The notes beneath the pieces are model-generated. The model had not been told where the DNA came from. It made no database searches and worked only from the letters and a program-made list of their open reading frames with translations. A stretch of DNA of 64,000 nucleotides from Paenibacillus swuensis (GTDB taxonomy: Bacteria > Bacillota > Bacilli > Paenibacillales > DY6). The stretch is from NCBI RefSeq assembly GCF_001644605.1, contig NZ_CP011388.1, positions 2,155,001 through 2,219,000 of the forward strand, read 5' to 3'. Below are positions 9,420 through 17,044 of the stretch, piece after piece. Every line of letters begins with the position of its first letter. The stretch's first letter is position 1. Made by a program: the position numbers and the translations under genes.

Positions 9420-10394
9420 ATGAGTAACTTTACGTTCATTAAACAAAGTTCCAATGTAGATTCGAGCATGTTCTCGCTGGCGAATGAGCCTGTGGCCTCC
9501 GTTCATGAAAATCTTGTATACATAAATGCTAAAGGTGAATTACATGTTATTCCTAGCGGCCAGCAGCTTTCAAGAAAGGTAAAGAAAGCAAACCGCTACC
9601 ATGCAGTATACTCAGTTTCAAAGGAAGCCCATGTCTATCAGCATACTGGTGAATATGAATCCTCTGACATTGGGCAATATTTTCAAATCTCCATAACACT
9701 GAAGCTGTCGGTTGGCGACCCTATTCAATATGTAATTAGTGATGAGCACGAGGTTTATGATTTGCTGGAACCCAAATTCAGAAATGCAATGAGAAAATAC
9801 GCAAAATATTATTCAATCCTTGATCACAAGAACGCCATTGGCAGCTTTGACGAAGTAATGGAGAGAATGGGAATCGCTGAAGAGCTTGAAAATTTTGGAT
9901 TGAAGGTAAAGTTAAATGATTACACGATTGATTTAACAACCGACTCTAAGAATTATTACAATCTCATGTTTAAGATGGTTCGAGACAAAGAGATTAAGAT
10001 AAAGCAGGATCAAATAGATATTGAAACAAGACATGAGAGTGAAAGATTGCAGGCGGCTATGCAGGAATCACGAACGAAAGAAATTATAAATAATTATATT
10101 ATTAATTTGCAATCAGATGGCTATGTATTGGCCACAGCAAAGCTTCAGCAGATATCACCCGAGCTGTACAGTCTGATGTATTCGAATTGGGAGCAAGAGA
10201 AGGATGAAGTGAAGCAGCTTGTTCAAAGCGGTATAAGTGTTGAGGACGCAAAGAGTATTGTAAAGGAGAAGCAGCTGGCTCTTGGTCAAGGACAAGCAAC
10301 ACCTATAGCAGTTAATAGCGTAAGAGAAAAGCCAAAGAAGTCGTTAGGTGAATTTTTTGCGGGAAATATTGATGACATGGAGGATCAACGATGA
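9420..10394 (+). CDS. SPFH/stomatin-like protein
   Basis: Third gene, 324 residues. Residues ~60-220 have the succession of an SPFH (band 7) domain: a beta-rich part (FQISITLKLSVGDPIQYVI), LEPKFRNAMRKYAKYYSI, then FDEVMERMGIAEELENFGLK and VKLNDYTIDL, and a charged coiled-coil helix (MVRDKEIKIKQDQIDIETRH). SPFH proteins oligomerise on membranes and scaffold proteases, channels or signalling complexes. No transmembrane helix is present, so membrane contact would come from the next gene product or from the N-terminal region. The C-terminal ~90 residues are a helical, low-similarity tail. The ribosome site is AAAGGAGAG, and the stop overlaps the next start by four bases (ATGA). Assignment rests on pattern, not on a search. 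Confidence 0.65.
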   Translation: MSNFTFIKQSSNVDSSMFSLANEPVASVHENLVYINAKGELHVIPSGQQLSRKVKKANRYHAVYSVSKEAHVYQHTGEYESSDIGQYFQISITLKLSVGDPIQYVISDEHEVYDLLEPKFRNAMRKYAKYYSILDHKNAIGSFDEVMERMGIAEELENFGLKVKLNDYTIDLTTDSKNYYNLMFKMVRDKEIKIKQDQIDIETRHESERLQAAMQESRTKEIINNYIINLQSDGYVLATAKLQQISPELYSLMYSNWEQEKDEVKQLVQSGISVEDAKSIVKEKQLALGQGQATPIAVNSVREKPKKSLGEFFAGNIDDMEDQR

Positions 10395-11188
10395 TAAACA
10401 GTGGAAATTTCCTCCAGATTATACAAACCCAGAACCCGACATTGCTGGAGGCTCTACAAGAAGGCATTAAGGGGTATCTTATTATTGGTTTTATTGCCTC
10501 CATTCTTCTGGTGTACATTGTCGTCCCGATGTGCATATGGTTGCTCAGCCAGCTACGGGGAAGGCTAATAAAGGTTCTTGCTGCATTCGTTAGACTGTTA
10601 GCATACATGGTAGATTTCCTATTTATCTTTTTCATGCGAATCTTTAGAGTAAAAAAAATTCCGAATATGCTGGATTTTAACGGAGACTGGCTTTCCAATT
10701 ACGCTAATAAGCAAACAGTAAATCGGCATGCGTTTATAATGAGTTATAAGAATAAACGCAAAAAAGTAGCACTCTTAATCATAGCATTTTTTATATCCTT
10801 CTTCACCCTTTCGGATAGATATAGGTGGTATGAAAAATCAGTAGCCGTTGAAAAAATATATTTGTCCATTAATGATGTCTTTACTTATGCGGATGGGCTT
10901 AAGGAGCAATTATTAGCCGAGAACAGTATCGCTGTGGCTGTAGAAAACGTCACTATCACTTACATTAAACTCAATAAAGGTGAACCCATGGGTAATATTC
11001 GTTCTGAGGGGTCATTAAGTGCTGAACAGATCGGTGTAGCCAAAGCAGGAGAAACACTTGAATTTTTACAGGAAGAGAAGAAAGACGGGAAGCGGATTTG
11101 GTATAAAGTAAGAACAGCTAAGGGTCAAGTGGGCTGGATTTCAGGTGCCATCAGTTCTAAGGTTGAGGTTGTTCAATCTAAACCATGA
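10391..11188 (+). CDS. Membrane protein with C-terminal SH3b domain
   Basis: Fourth gene, 265 residues, translationally coupled to the SPFH gene. Hydrophobic segments lie near residues 25-50 (YLIIGFIASILLVYIVVPMC), 58-82 (VLAAFVRLLAYMVDFLFIFF) and 120-138 (VALLIIAFFISFFTLS). The last ~75 residues are an SH3b fold, recognisable from GNIRSEGSLSAEQIGVAKAG, IWYKVRTAKGQVGWIS. SH3b domains usually bind peptidoglycan or proteins outside the membrane; with three helices and a cytoplasmic N-terminus the SH3b part would be outside. The place between the SPFH and RyR/CBS genes suggests it anchors a membrane complex. Exact topology is uncertain. Confidence 0.65.
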   Translation: MINSGNFLQIIQTQNPTLLEALQEGIKGYLIIGFIASILLVYIVVPMCIWLLSQLRGRLIKVLAAFVRLLAYMVDFLFIFFMRIFRVKKIPNMLDFNGDWLSNYANKQTVNRHAFIMSYKNKRKKVALLIIAFFISFFTLSDRYRWYEKSVAVEKIYLSINDVFTYADGLKEQLLAENSIAVAVENVTITYIKLNKGEPMGNIRSEGSLSAEQIGVAKAGETLEFLQEEKKDGKRIWYKVRTAKGQVGWISGAISSKVEVVQSKP

Positions 11189-11201
11189 GAGGAATAAGAT
11201 T

Positions 11202-12245
11202 ATGGTGATTAGTACATCAAATATAGTAATTCCTGACGATATTAAAGAGCTAATAGAGCTACTTGCTGAGAACATACATGATAAATGGGGGGAACAAAGG
11301 CTTGCAGAGGGCTGGAAATATGGCCCTTTCCGAGACGACATTCTGAAGACCCATCCTGGTCTGGTGCCTTATCATGATTTGAGCGAAAGCGAGAAGGAAT
11401 ATGATCGAATTACAGCATTGGAGACCATTAAGTTAATCTTAAAGCTGGGCTTCAGTATTGAGAGATCCAGTTATAGATTGTCAATAAAAAATAAAGAGGA
11501 TCAGTCTGGCCAGTCACTGCTGATCTTAAAAGACGATCAGGATATCAATCGCGCGGAGCGGTTCGAAATTGCGTTTAATCACATTCATCTGTTATTAAAA
11601 AGCTTATTAATGGATAGGAACGATAGTGCTCCATTTGTTTCCTTGGTTCATGAATTAAGCAGAAAGCATGCATTAATTGCAAGAGAGGCTGGTAAGCTGA
11701 AGCAATATGCTAAGCTGAGAAACGCATTGGTGCATGAGTTTTTTGGCAAAGCGAATTATATTGCTGTCCCTCATGAGGATGTGGTGGTGGACATTGAGCG
11801 TATTCAGCGCCTGCTAAATGTGCCGCCCACTGCGCTTTCTATTTCCAGCAAACGAGTGTTGTATATGAAACATAATGATCAGCTGATAACTGTCATGAGG
11901 CAAATGGAGAAATTTCAATGTACAAGCGTACCCATTTATCAGCGCAAGCAATTCATTGGTTTGTTAACGGAGGATGGAATTAATCGTTGGCTAGTTAAGC
12001 GCTTCGAATCTGCTAGCACTATAGAATTTAGCGGTGTTACTGCATATGAAGTTTTAAAATATGAATTAAGAACCAACGTCATCTTTATGGCGAGGGGCAC
12101 AAATGTATACGATATCGAGGATATATTCGAGCAAAAGATGCTAGCCAAACAAAAAGTAGACGCAATTATTATTTCGGACTCTGGTAGTGATCAACAATTC
12201 CCTTTGGGAATCATTACATCATGGGATTTAATTAAAATTGATTAG
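11202..12245 (+). CDS. RyR domain - HEPN-like - CBS pair protein
   Basis: Fifth gene, 347 residues, soluble. Residues ~13-88 are a textbook RyR domain: LAENIHDKWGEQRLAEGWKY, HPGLVPYHDLSESEKEYDR, ALETIKLILKLGFSI. Residues ~115-205 are helical and contain LRNALVHEF, which fits the HEPN RNase signature R-N-x3-H (Arg173, His178). Residues ~218-347 form two CBS motifs (TVMRQMEKFQCTSVPIY then FIGLLTEDGI; AIIISDSG then PLGIITSWDL), which typically bind adenine nucleotides. A nucleotide-sensing RNase or regulator is a reasonable inference, unproven. ATG 11202 is chosen because GAGAGGAA lies just upstream; the frame also extends back into the SH3b gene without a ribosome site. Confidence 0.75.
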   Translation: MVISTSNIVIPDDIKELIELLAENIHDKWGEQRLAEGWKYGPFRDDILKTHPGLVPYHDLSESEKEYDRITALETIKLILKLGFSIERSSYRLSIKNKEDQSGQSLLILKDDQDINRAERFEIAFNHIHLLLKSLLMDRNDSAPFVSLVHELSRKHALIAREAGKLKQYAKLRNALVHEFFGKANYIAVPHEDVVVDIERIQRLLNVPPTALSISSKRVLYMKHNDQLITVMRQMEKFQCTSVPIYQRKQFIGLLTEDGINRWLVKRFESASTIEFSGVTAYEVLKYELRTNVIFMARGTNVYDIEDIFEQKMLAKQKVDAIIISDSGSDQQFPLGIITSWDLIKID

Positions 12246-12390
12246 GCTTATTCGTATTAGGAGCAGGTAAGCTGAACTACAGAATGCTTCATAGCCTACA
12301 TAGTTCACTTTGTTTAATTATGCTAAAATTAGAGCACAATGAATTGGCTCACACTCCTGAGCTTACACACAGAACAGATGGAGGTTCAAC

Positions 12391-12996
12391 ATGACAGCAT
12401 ATGAAGAGATGCATTCAGGTAATTTATATAATTGTAGCGATGAGGAATTATTGAACGTACAGAGAGAATGTCTGGAGAGACTATACGATTTTAACGCAAC
12501 ACGTCCGTCCGAGGCGGACAAGCGTAAACAGCTGATGGAGCAAATGTTTGCGGAACTAGGGGCCGACTGTTACATTGAACCGCCGTTTCATGCGAACTGG
12601 GGCGGGAAGCACGTACATTTTGGAAAAGGAATTTATGCCAACTTTAATCTGACGATGGTGGATGACACTCATATTTATGTGGGAGACCACACCATGTTTG
12701 GTCCTAATGTAACCGTAGCGACCGCGGGCCATCCCATTGTTCCCCACCTTCGCGAGAATGTGACACAATTCAATATGCCGGTACACATTGGTCGGAATGT
12801 CTGGATTGGTGCAGGCGCGATCATTCTCCCAGGCATCACCATTGGTGATAATACCGTCATTGGAGCTGGAAGTGTTGTCACGAAGGATGTACCTGCTAAT
12901 GTGATTGCTGTGGGAAATCCTTGCCGCGTGTTGAGAGAAATTAATGACCATGACAAGGAATATTACTATAAAAATAGAAGAATTGAATCTAAGTAA
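12391..12996 (+). CDS. Maltose/galactoside O-acetyltransferase (hexapeptide repeat)
   Basis: A 201-residue cytoplasmic acetyl-CoA-dependent sugar acetyltransferase of the LacA/Maa group. The helical N-terminal Mac domain covers residues ~4-60, followed by the left-handed beta-helix from ~70: VHFGKGIYANFNLTMVD, IYVGDHTMFGPNVTVATAGH (with the catalytic His of the family), VHIGRNVWIGAGAIILPG and IGDNTVIGAGSVVTKDVP. The ribosome site is ATGGAGG. Base composition returns to that of the rest of the chromosome here, marking the right end of the AT-rich block. The physiological acceptor is not known for Bacillota members. Confidence 0.88.
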   Translation: MTAYEEMHSGNLYNCSDEELLNVQRECLERLYDFNATRPSEADKRKQLMEQMFAELGADCYIEPPFHANWGGKHVHFGKGIYANFNLTMVDDTHIYVGDHTMFGPNVTVATAGHPIVPHLRENVTQFNMPVHIGRNVWIGAGAIILPGITIGDNTVIGAGSVVTKDVPANVIAVGNPCRVLREINDHDKEYYYKNRRIESK

Positions 12997-13023
12997 GAGC
13001 CGAGGCATAGGTGTGGTGATGTA

Positions 13024-13995
13024 ATGAACCAGAAACAAGAGGCCGTGGAAATGTTCGAGGAGTTACGTGCGGAACTTATCGGTTATTGTTACCGGATGAT
13101 GGGGTCTATCTTTGAAGCTGAAGATGCGGTACAGGACACGATGATTCGCGTCTGGCAGAACGGGGAACAGATTCGGCAGGACTCTTCTCGTCGAGCATGG
13201 ATCTATCGGATCGCGACCAATGTTTGTCTAGATCGGTTAAGGAGTGCAAAGCGCCGCGCTCTTCCGATGAATCTCTCAGAACCGGCAGCTACTATAACGG
13301 AGCCCAGGGATCACTTGTCTCGAACTTCTTGGATATGGCCTGCCCCAGCTGCAATGGGAGATCCGGTCAATACCGTACTTAGCAGAGAAACCATTCAATT
13401 ATCGTTTATTGCGATTCTTCAACTATTGCCGCCCCGGCAACGCGCTGCTCTGGTCCTGCTTGATGTCTTCCGATGGTCGGCCAGAGAAGCTGCGAATGCG
13501 ATGGGGATGACCGAGGCAGCTGCCAACAGCGCATTGCAACGAGCACGGGCGACAATCGCTCAATCCAATCTTCGGTCCGATGAATGGCAAGGAGAGGACG
13601 GGGAAGCGGACCCACAACTGCTTGCCCGTTATGTGGAAGCTTTTGAACAGTACGATATTGATGCGTTATTAGCGTTATTTCACGAGAACGGCAGCTTGTC
13701 CATGCCGCCGTTTACGATGTGGGTACGCGGCAACTCAAATCTGTCGTTATTCTACGACAAGACACGCAGCCATTGTTTGGGCTCCCGGTTGCTGCCCATC
13801 CGGGCTAACGGGAATGTTCCGGCCTTTGCGCAGTATGTACCTTTTGAACACAATGGGGAAATGGTCCCCTGGAGCATTCATGTCCTCGAAATAAAACAAG
13901 GGAAGATCGCTCATATCCATCATTTTATCGATACCGATTTATTTGTACGATTTGGATTGCATACGAAGTTAGACGCGGATTCGAATTTATTTTGA
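13024..13995 (+). CDS. ECF-type RNA polymerase sigma factor with SnoaL-like C-terminal domain
   Basis: 323 residues, far longer than a minimal ECF sigma. Region 2 is at ~10-75 (LIGYCYRMMGSIFEAEDAVQ, AWIYRIATNVCLDRLRS) and region 4 at ~130-185 (LQLLPPRQRAALVLLDVF, ALQRARATIAQ). From ~205 on there is a SnoaL-like alpha+beta domain (ARYVEAFEQYDIDALLALF). No anti-sigma gene is next to it, consistent with ECF groups whose fused C-terminal domain controls activity. A VOC-family gene follows 86 bases downstream on the same strand, a pairing often seen for this type. No autoregulatory promoter motif was recognised. The ribosome site is poor; ATG 13024 is chosen by domain start. Confidence 0.85.
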   Translation: MNQKQEAVEMFEELRAELIGYCYRMMGSIFEAEDAVQDTMIRVWQNGEQIRQDSSRRAWIYRIATNVCLDRLRSAKRRALPMNLSEPAATITEPRDHLSRTSWIWPAPAAMGDPVNTVLSRETIQLSFIAILQLLPPRQRAALVLLDVFRWSAREAANAMGMTEAAANSALQRARATIAQSNLRSDEWQGEDGEADPQLLARYVEAFEQYDIDALLALFHENGSLSMPPFTMWVRGNSNLSLFYDKTRSHCLGSRLLPIRANGNVPAFAQYVPFEHNGEMVPWSIHVLEIKQGKIAHIHHFIDTDLFVRFGLHTKLDADSNLF

Positions 13996-14081
13996 AGCAT
14001 ACCGATGATTTTAAGGCTTCTGGATCGTCTATGTTATGAATCCTAATTCGATTCAAACTAAACTCGAGGAGGAAGAAATCT

Positions 14082-14501
14082 ATGACCGTAAAGCTTACCC
14101 CCTATATCAATTTGGAAGGACGCGCAAAGGAAGCCATTCAGTTTTATGAACAAGCTATCGATGCAGAAGTCATCTCCCTTACTACTTACGGTGAAATGCC
14201 GGGCATGCCCAATACGTTCACGGATGATCTGAAAAGTCTTGTGGCGCACGCCAAGTTAAGAGTCGGCGAATCGGAACTCATGTTTTCCGATGCTCCCGGC
14301 GGTACAGCAATCGACACGGGAAAACGAGTAACGATATGCATTACAACAAGCGACGTAGAAAAATCAAAACGATTCTATGAAGCTTTACGGCAAGAAGGTC
14401 AAGTCAATATGCCGTTTAAAGAAGAACCCTTCAGCCCTGGTTTTGGCGATATAACGGATAAATTCGGAGTAACCTTTCAAATTTATACGGAAATTGAATG
14501 A
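14082..14501 (+). CDS. VOC-family protein, PhnB/glyoxalase-like
   Basis: 139 residues with two beta-alpha-beta-beta-beta half-modules of the vicinal oxygen chelate fold: VKLTPYINLEGRAKEAIQFY at the N-terminus and ITTSDVEKSKRFYEAL in the second half, ending GDITDKFGVTFQIYTE. This is the PhnB-like subgroup formerly annotated as 3-demethylubiquinone methyltransferase; the substrate is unknown. A strong AGGAGGAAG site precedes the ATG. It follows the SnoaL-type sigma gene and may be its target. Confidence 0.85.
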   Translation: MTVKLTPYINLEGRAKEAIQFYEQAIDAEVISLTTYGEMPGMPNTFTDDLKSLVAHAKLRVGESELMFSDAPGGTAIDTGKRVTICITTSDVEKSKRFYEALRQEGQVNMPFKEEPFSPGFGDITDKFGVTFQIYTEIE

Positions 14502-14529
14502 TAAATCTCAAAGAATATAAACAATAACA

Positions 14530-14580
14530 AAACGGTCGTCCTTCCGGAACATTTTCTCCGGGAAGGCGACCGTTTCTTTC
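14530..14580. terminator. Bidirectional terminator between convergent genes
   Basis: AAACGGTCGTCCTTCC pairs with GGAAGGCGACCGTTT with one mismatch around a short loop. T-rich sequence (TTTCTTTC) follows on the plus strand, and the A-rich 5' flank serves the minus strand. Confidence 0.75.
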
Positions 14581-14603
14581 AGAGCACGACCCTTCAACCT
14601 TGT

Positions 14604-15419
14604 TTAATCTACTGCTCGCTGATAACACCGCACGTAATCAATCGCGAACTCGCTCGGATACACAGGCTGTTCGGCCTTCCCACTCTCTGCTGCCGGGACT
14701 TCATAGATGTTAAGCATCAGTTGCATTGGATAATCGGGCGATTGTCGCGAGCGATGAACTAGTTCATTGTCGATGTAGAAGTCGACGCCTTCAGGAGTCC
14801 AATCGACCGCATACACATGGTAGAGCGTCGGGTCCATCGCAAATTCCTTCTCAAAAAACTCCTCTTCTATAGCAGGGTCGCCGAAAGCATGAATGCCAAA
14901 GCCGAGCGTACAAGACCCGTCCTTCACGTTCCACCCTTTCAACTCAAACGGGCAAATTTCCGCCGATCGTGTTGGCGCATCTTCAAACCCGATCATCCAA
15001 AACGCGCAAACGTTGTGTGGTGTGCCCAGCCCTTTGGCCCGAATCTCGAAGTAGCCGTATTGAGGGACAAACAACCGTTCCTCGGGTTGCTCTTCACGAA
15101 CAAGGCATTCACTTGAGAACCGATGCTGTCCAATCGTGCTGTCGAGCGGTCCGGCGAAGACGCCTGTTTGTAGGTTGCTCACTTTCACATCCCCATTGAA
15201 TTCAGGGCTCCACGGCATTTGTTCCTCGGTAATGCGCAATAGAAGCTGGCTTTCTTCAAACCGGTAATTCGCCGCGGAGTTCTGACGGCTGCTCCATTGT
15301 GGCAAGTAATAAGGCAGCCATTTCGTACGATCCAGCATGCTTGTCTCAAAGTCGTCTTGGAATACTAGGGTGTAACCGGGCTTTTCTAAAGGGTTCCTTG
15401 CAAAAGCTGTAGTTCGCAT
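14604..15419 (-). CDS. GH16-like glycoside hydrolase with altered catalytic motif
   Basis: 271 residues with the GH16 (laminarinase/lichenase) jelly-roll pattern: LVFQDDFETSMLDRTKW at the start, YGYFEIRAKGLG before the active site, and YHVYAVDWTPEGVDFYIDNE near the C-terminus. The catalytic E-x-D-x-x-E motif reads AEICPFELKG, so both Glu are present but the helper Asp is Cys. No signal peptide is apparent, which is unusual for an enzyme acting on external glucan. The closest reading is a divergent GH16 hydrolase or carbohydrate-binding protein. The ribosome site on the minus strand is AGAGGGAG. It is monocistronic. Confidence 0.75.
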   Translation of the reverse strand: MRTTAFARNPLEKPGYTLVFQDDFETSMLDRTKWLPYYLPQWSSRQNSAANYRFEESQLLLRITEEQMPWSPEFNGDVKVSNLQTGVFAGPLDSTIGQHRFSSECLVREEQPEERLFVPQYGYFEIRAKGLGTPHNVCAFWMIGFEDAPTRSAEICPFELKGWNVKDGSCTLGFGIHAFGDPAIEEEFFEKEFAMDPTLYHVYAVDWTPEGVDFYIDNELVHRSRQSPDYPMQLMLNIYEVPAAESGKAEQPVYPSEFAIDYVRCYQRAVD

Positions 15420-15603
15420 TGCATAACCAACTCCCTCTTTATCTAACTAACATAAATACTGGTATCAACACTCTCATATGATCCTATTATAGTCGAAATT
15501 TATAGCTTTGCTTACAGCATTTTCAAGTAGAATTGAATAGTTGTTTCCTGTAAAGTGTTCATTTGTTGTCTATTAAATTCAGTCATACGAAAGAAGGATA
15601 ACC

Positions 15604-16989
15604 ATGGGATTTATGAATGAATTTAAACGTGAAATGCGTAACGCGATTAGAGATGTAGACAAAGAAGCTAACAAAACCTGGAAAGTGGAGTTTCAAGGGC
15701 ATCTTATTGAAGTTGTGCACCAGATGAAAGAAGAACACTTAATGATTGATGGTATTGTTGTAGATAAGCATGTGCGGACATCTATACTCTCTTATCTTAC
15801 TCCTTACTCCCATTTAACAGGCACCTTGAACTTGGGAGATGGTCAAAAACATACCGTTTCCGTCAGACTGGGCGGATTTAGTCTAAAAGCTTTGAAATGC
15901 AGGGTCAAGATCAACCAAGTTACAGTGCTGGAGGATTCGAGAAAACTGGAATTTCTGCCATGGAACCACAAAGAGAAGATTCTACCCTACATACAGCATC
16001 AGATTCAAACGCACGGCAAAATCGTTGATGATAGGTTGCCGGATGACGACTATGTTTACGATGAGAACCATCCGCGTCAAGCAGCAGGCCTTTCTGATCT
16101 TATTTTAGACCATGAGCCCGTTCCGTTTCTCGCCAAGAAACTGTTGAAGTTGTTTAAGAAGCAAATCCATCATCCTTCCACAAAAACAAGGAGTGCCACT
16201 TACGAAGAAATTCTGTCCGAACACATTGTCAACTACAGGGAGGACCTCATTGAATGTTTCAAGCAGGCTCAGCTGGATGAGACTCTCGTTCAACGAGAGG
16301 CGCTCTGGCTTCTTGAACATGCCACGCACAGAGAGGTCGTAAAATTTGCCCTCACTGTACTTGGTTGCACAGATAGCCAAATTCACATGGAAATACTCTT
16401 ACAGATTGGCATGCATGAGGAATTTACAGCCTATGTAGTATTTATATTCGTAGACGAGCCCAATGCATCGAATGAATCCATCTGGGAGCTGGCACAGTCT
16501 GTCTATGGCTGGGGCAAGCTGGTAGCCGTGGAACATCTAGAAGCAACAACGCCGGAAATCAAGCAGTGGCTACTGACTAAGGGGGGCGATGGCTTATTTA
16601 TGCATAAACACTTTGTATTTGAGTGTGCGCTCAAAGGGGAGCTGGCGAGAGCCTTGTATCCGGAGCAAATTTCAAAAGAGCTTTACGATGGAGCCGGTCA
16701 TATGATCCAAGCGCTGTTGGATATGTTAGACCCAGACCCGGAAATCGAAGAGTATCTGCTTGAAGAGGCGATCCTATTCCGTTATGTAGGTCATGCTCGT
16801 TTTCACTGCCGGACGATCGAGGACTTCCACCCCCTCATGAGTATAAGTACGTTTCTAAACTCAGAAAAAGCTTGGGAAGGACGATCTGACGACCTCTGGA
16901 TGCAGCAGGAGCGCGCTTCTATCCAGCAAGAGCTTCAGGGTTTTCTGGATGACCCCAACTGTCCTGTACTTGCCATGGAGAAGGTATAG
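15604..16989 (+). CDS. Hypothetical protein with helical-repeat region
   Basis: 461 residues, cytoplasmic, not recognised. Residues ~20-110 look like a beta-rich domain (WKVEFQGHLIEVVHQMKEE, LTGTLNLGDGQKHTVSV). From ~170 the protein is helical with a HEAT-like rhythm (LVQREALWLLEHATHREVVK, FALTVLGCTDSQIHMEILLQ), ending in an acidic tail. No membrane helix or catalytic motif is seen. The start ATG follows GAAAGAAGGATAACC. A hairpin lies after the stop. It has no operon partner, so context gives no clue. Confidence 0.7.
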   Translation: MGFMNEFKREMRNAIRDVDKEANKTWKVEFQGHLIEVVHQMKEEHLMIDGIVVDKHVRTSILSYLTPYSHLTGTLNLGDGQKHTVSVRLGGFSLKALKCRVKINQVTVLEDSRKLEFLPWNHKEKILPYIQHQIQTHGKIVDDRLPDDDYVYDENHPRQAAGLSDLILDHEPVPFLAKKLLKLFKKQIHHPSTKTRSATYEEILSEHIVNYREDLIECFKQAQLDETLVQREALWLLEHATHREVVKFALTVLGCTDSQIHMEILLQIGMHEEFTAYVVFIFVDEPNASNESIWELAQSVYGWGKLVAVEHLEATTPEIKQWLLTKGGDGLFMHKHFVFECALKGELARALYPEQISKELYDGAGHMIQALLDMLDPDPEIEEYLLEEAILFRYVGHARFHCRTIEDFHPLMSISTFLNSEKAWEGRSDDLWMQQERASIQQELQGFLDDPNCPVLAMEKV

Positions 16990-17010
16990 GAAGTAGTGGA
17001 TTAATCAATT

Positions 17011-17034
17011 AGCGGCTGAATGATTTCAGCCGCT
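17011..17034. terminator. Hairpin between convergent genes
   Basis: AGCGGCTGAA (17011-17020) and TTCAGCCGCT (17025-17034) form a perfect 10-bp stem with a 4-nt loop. The T-run is short on both sides, so the terminator is plausible rather than strong. Confidence 0.6.
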
Positions 17035-17044
17035 ATTCTGAATT

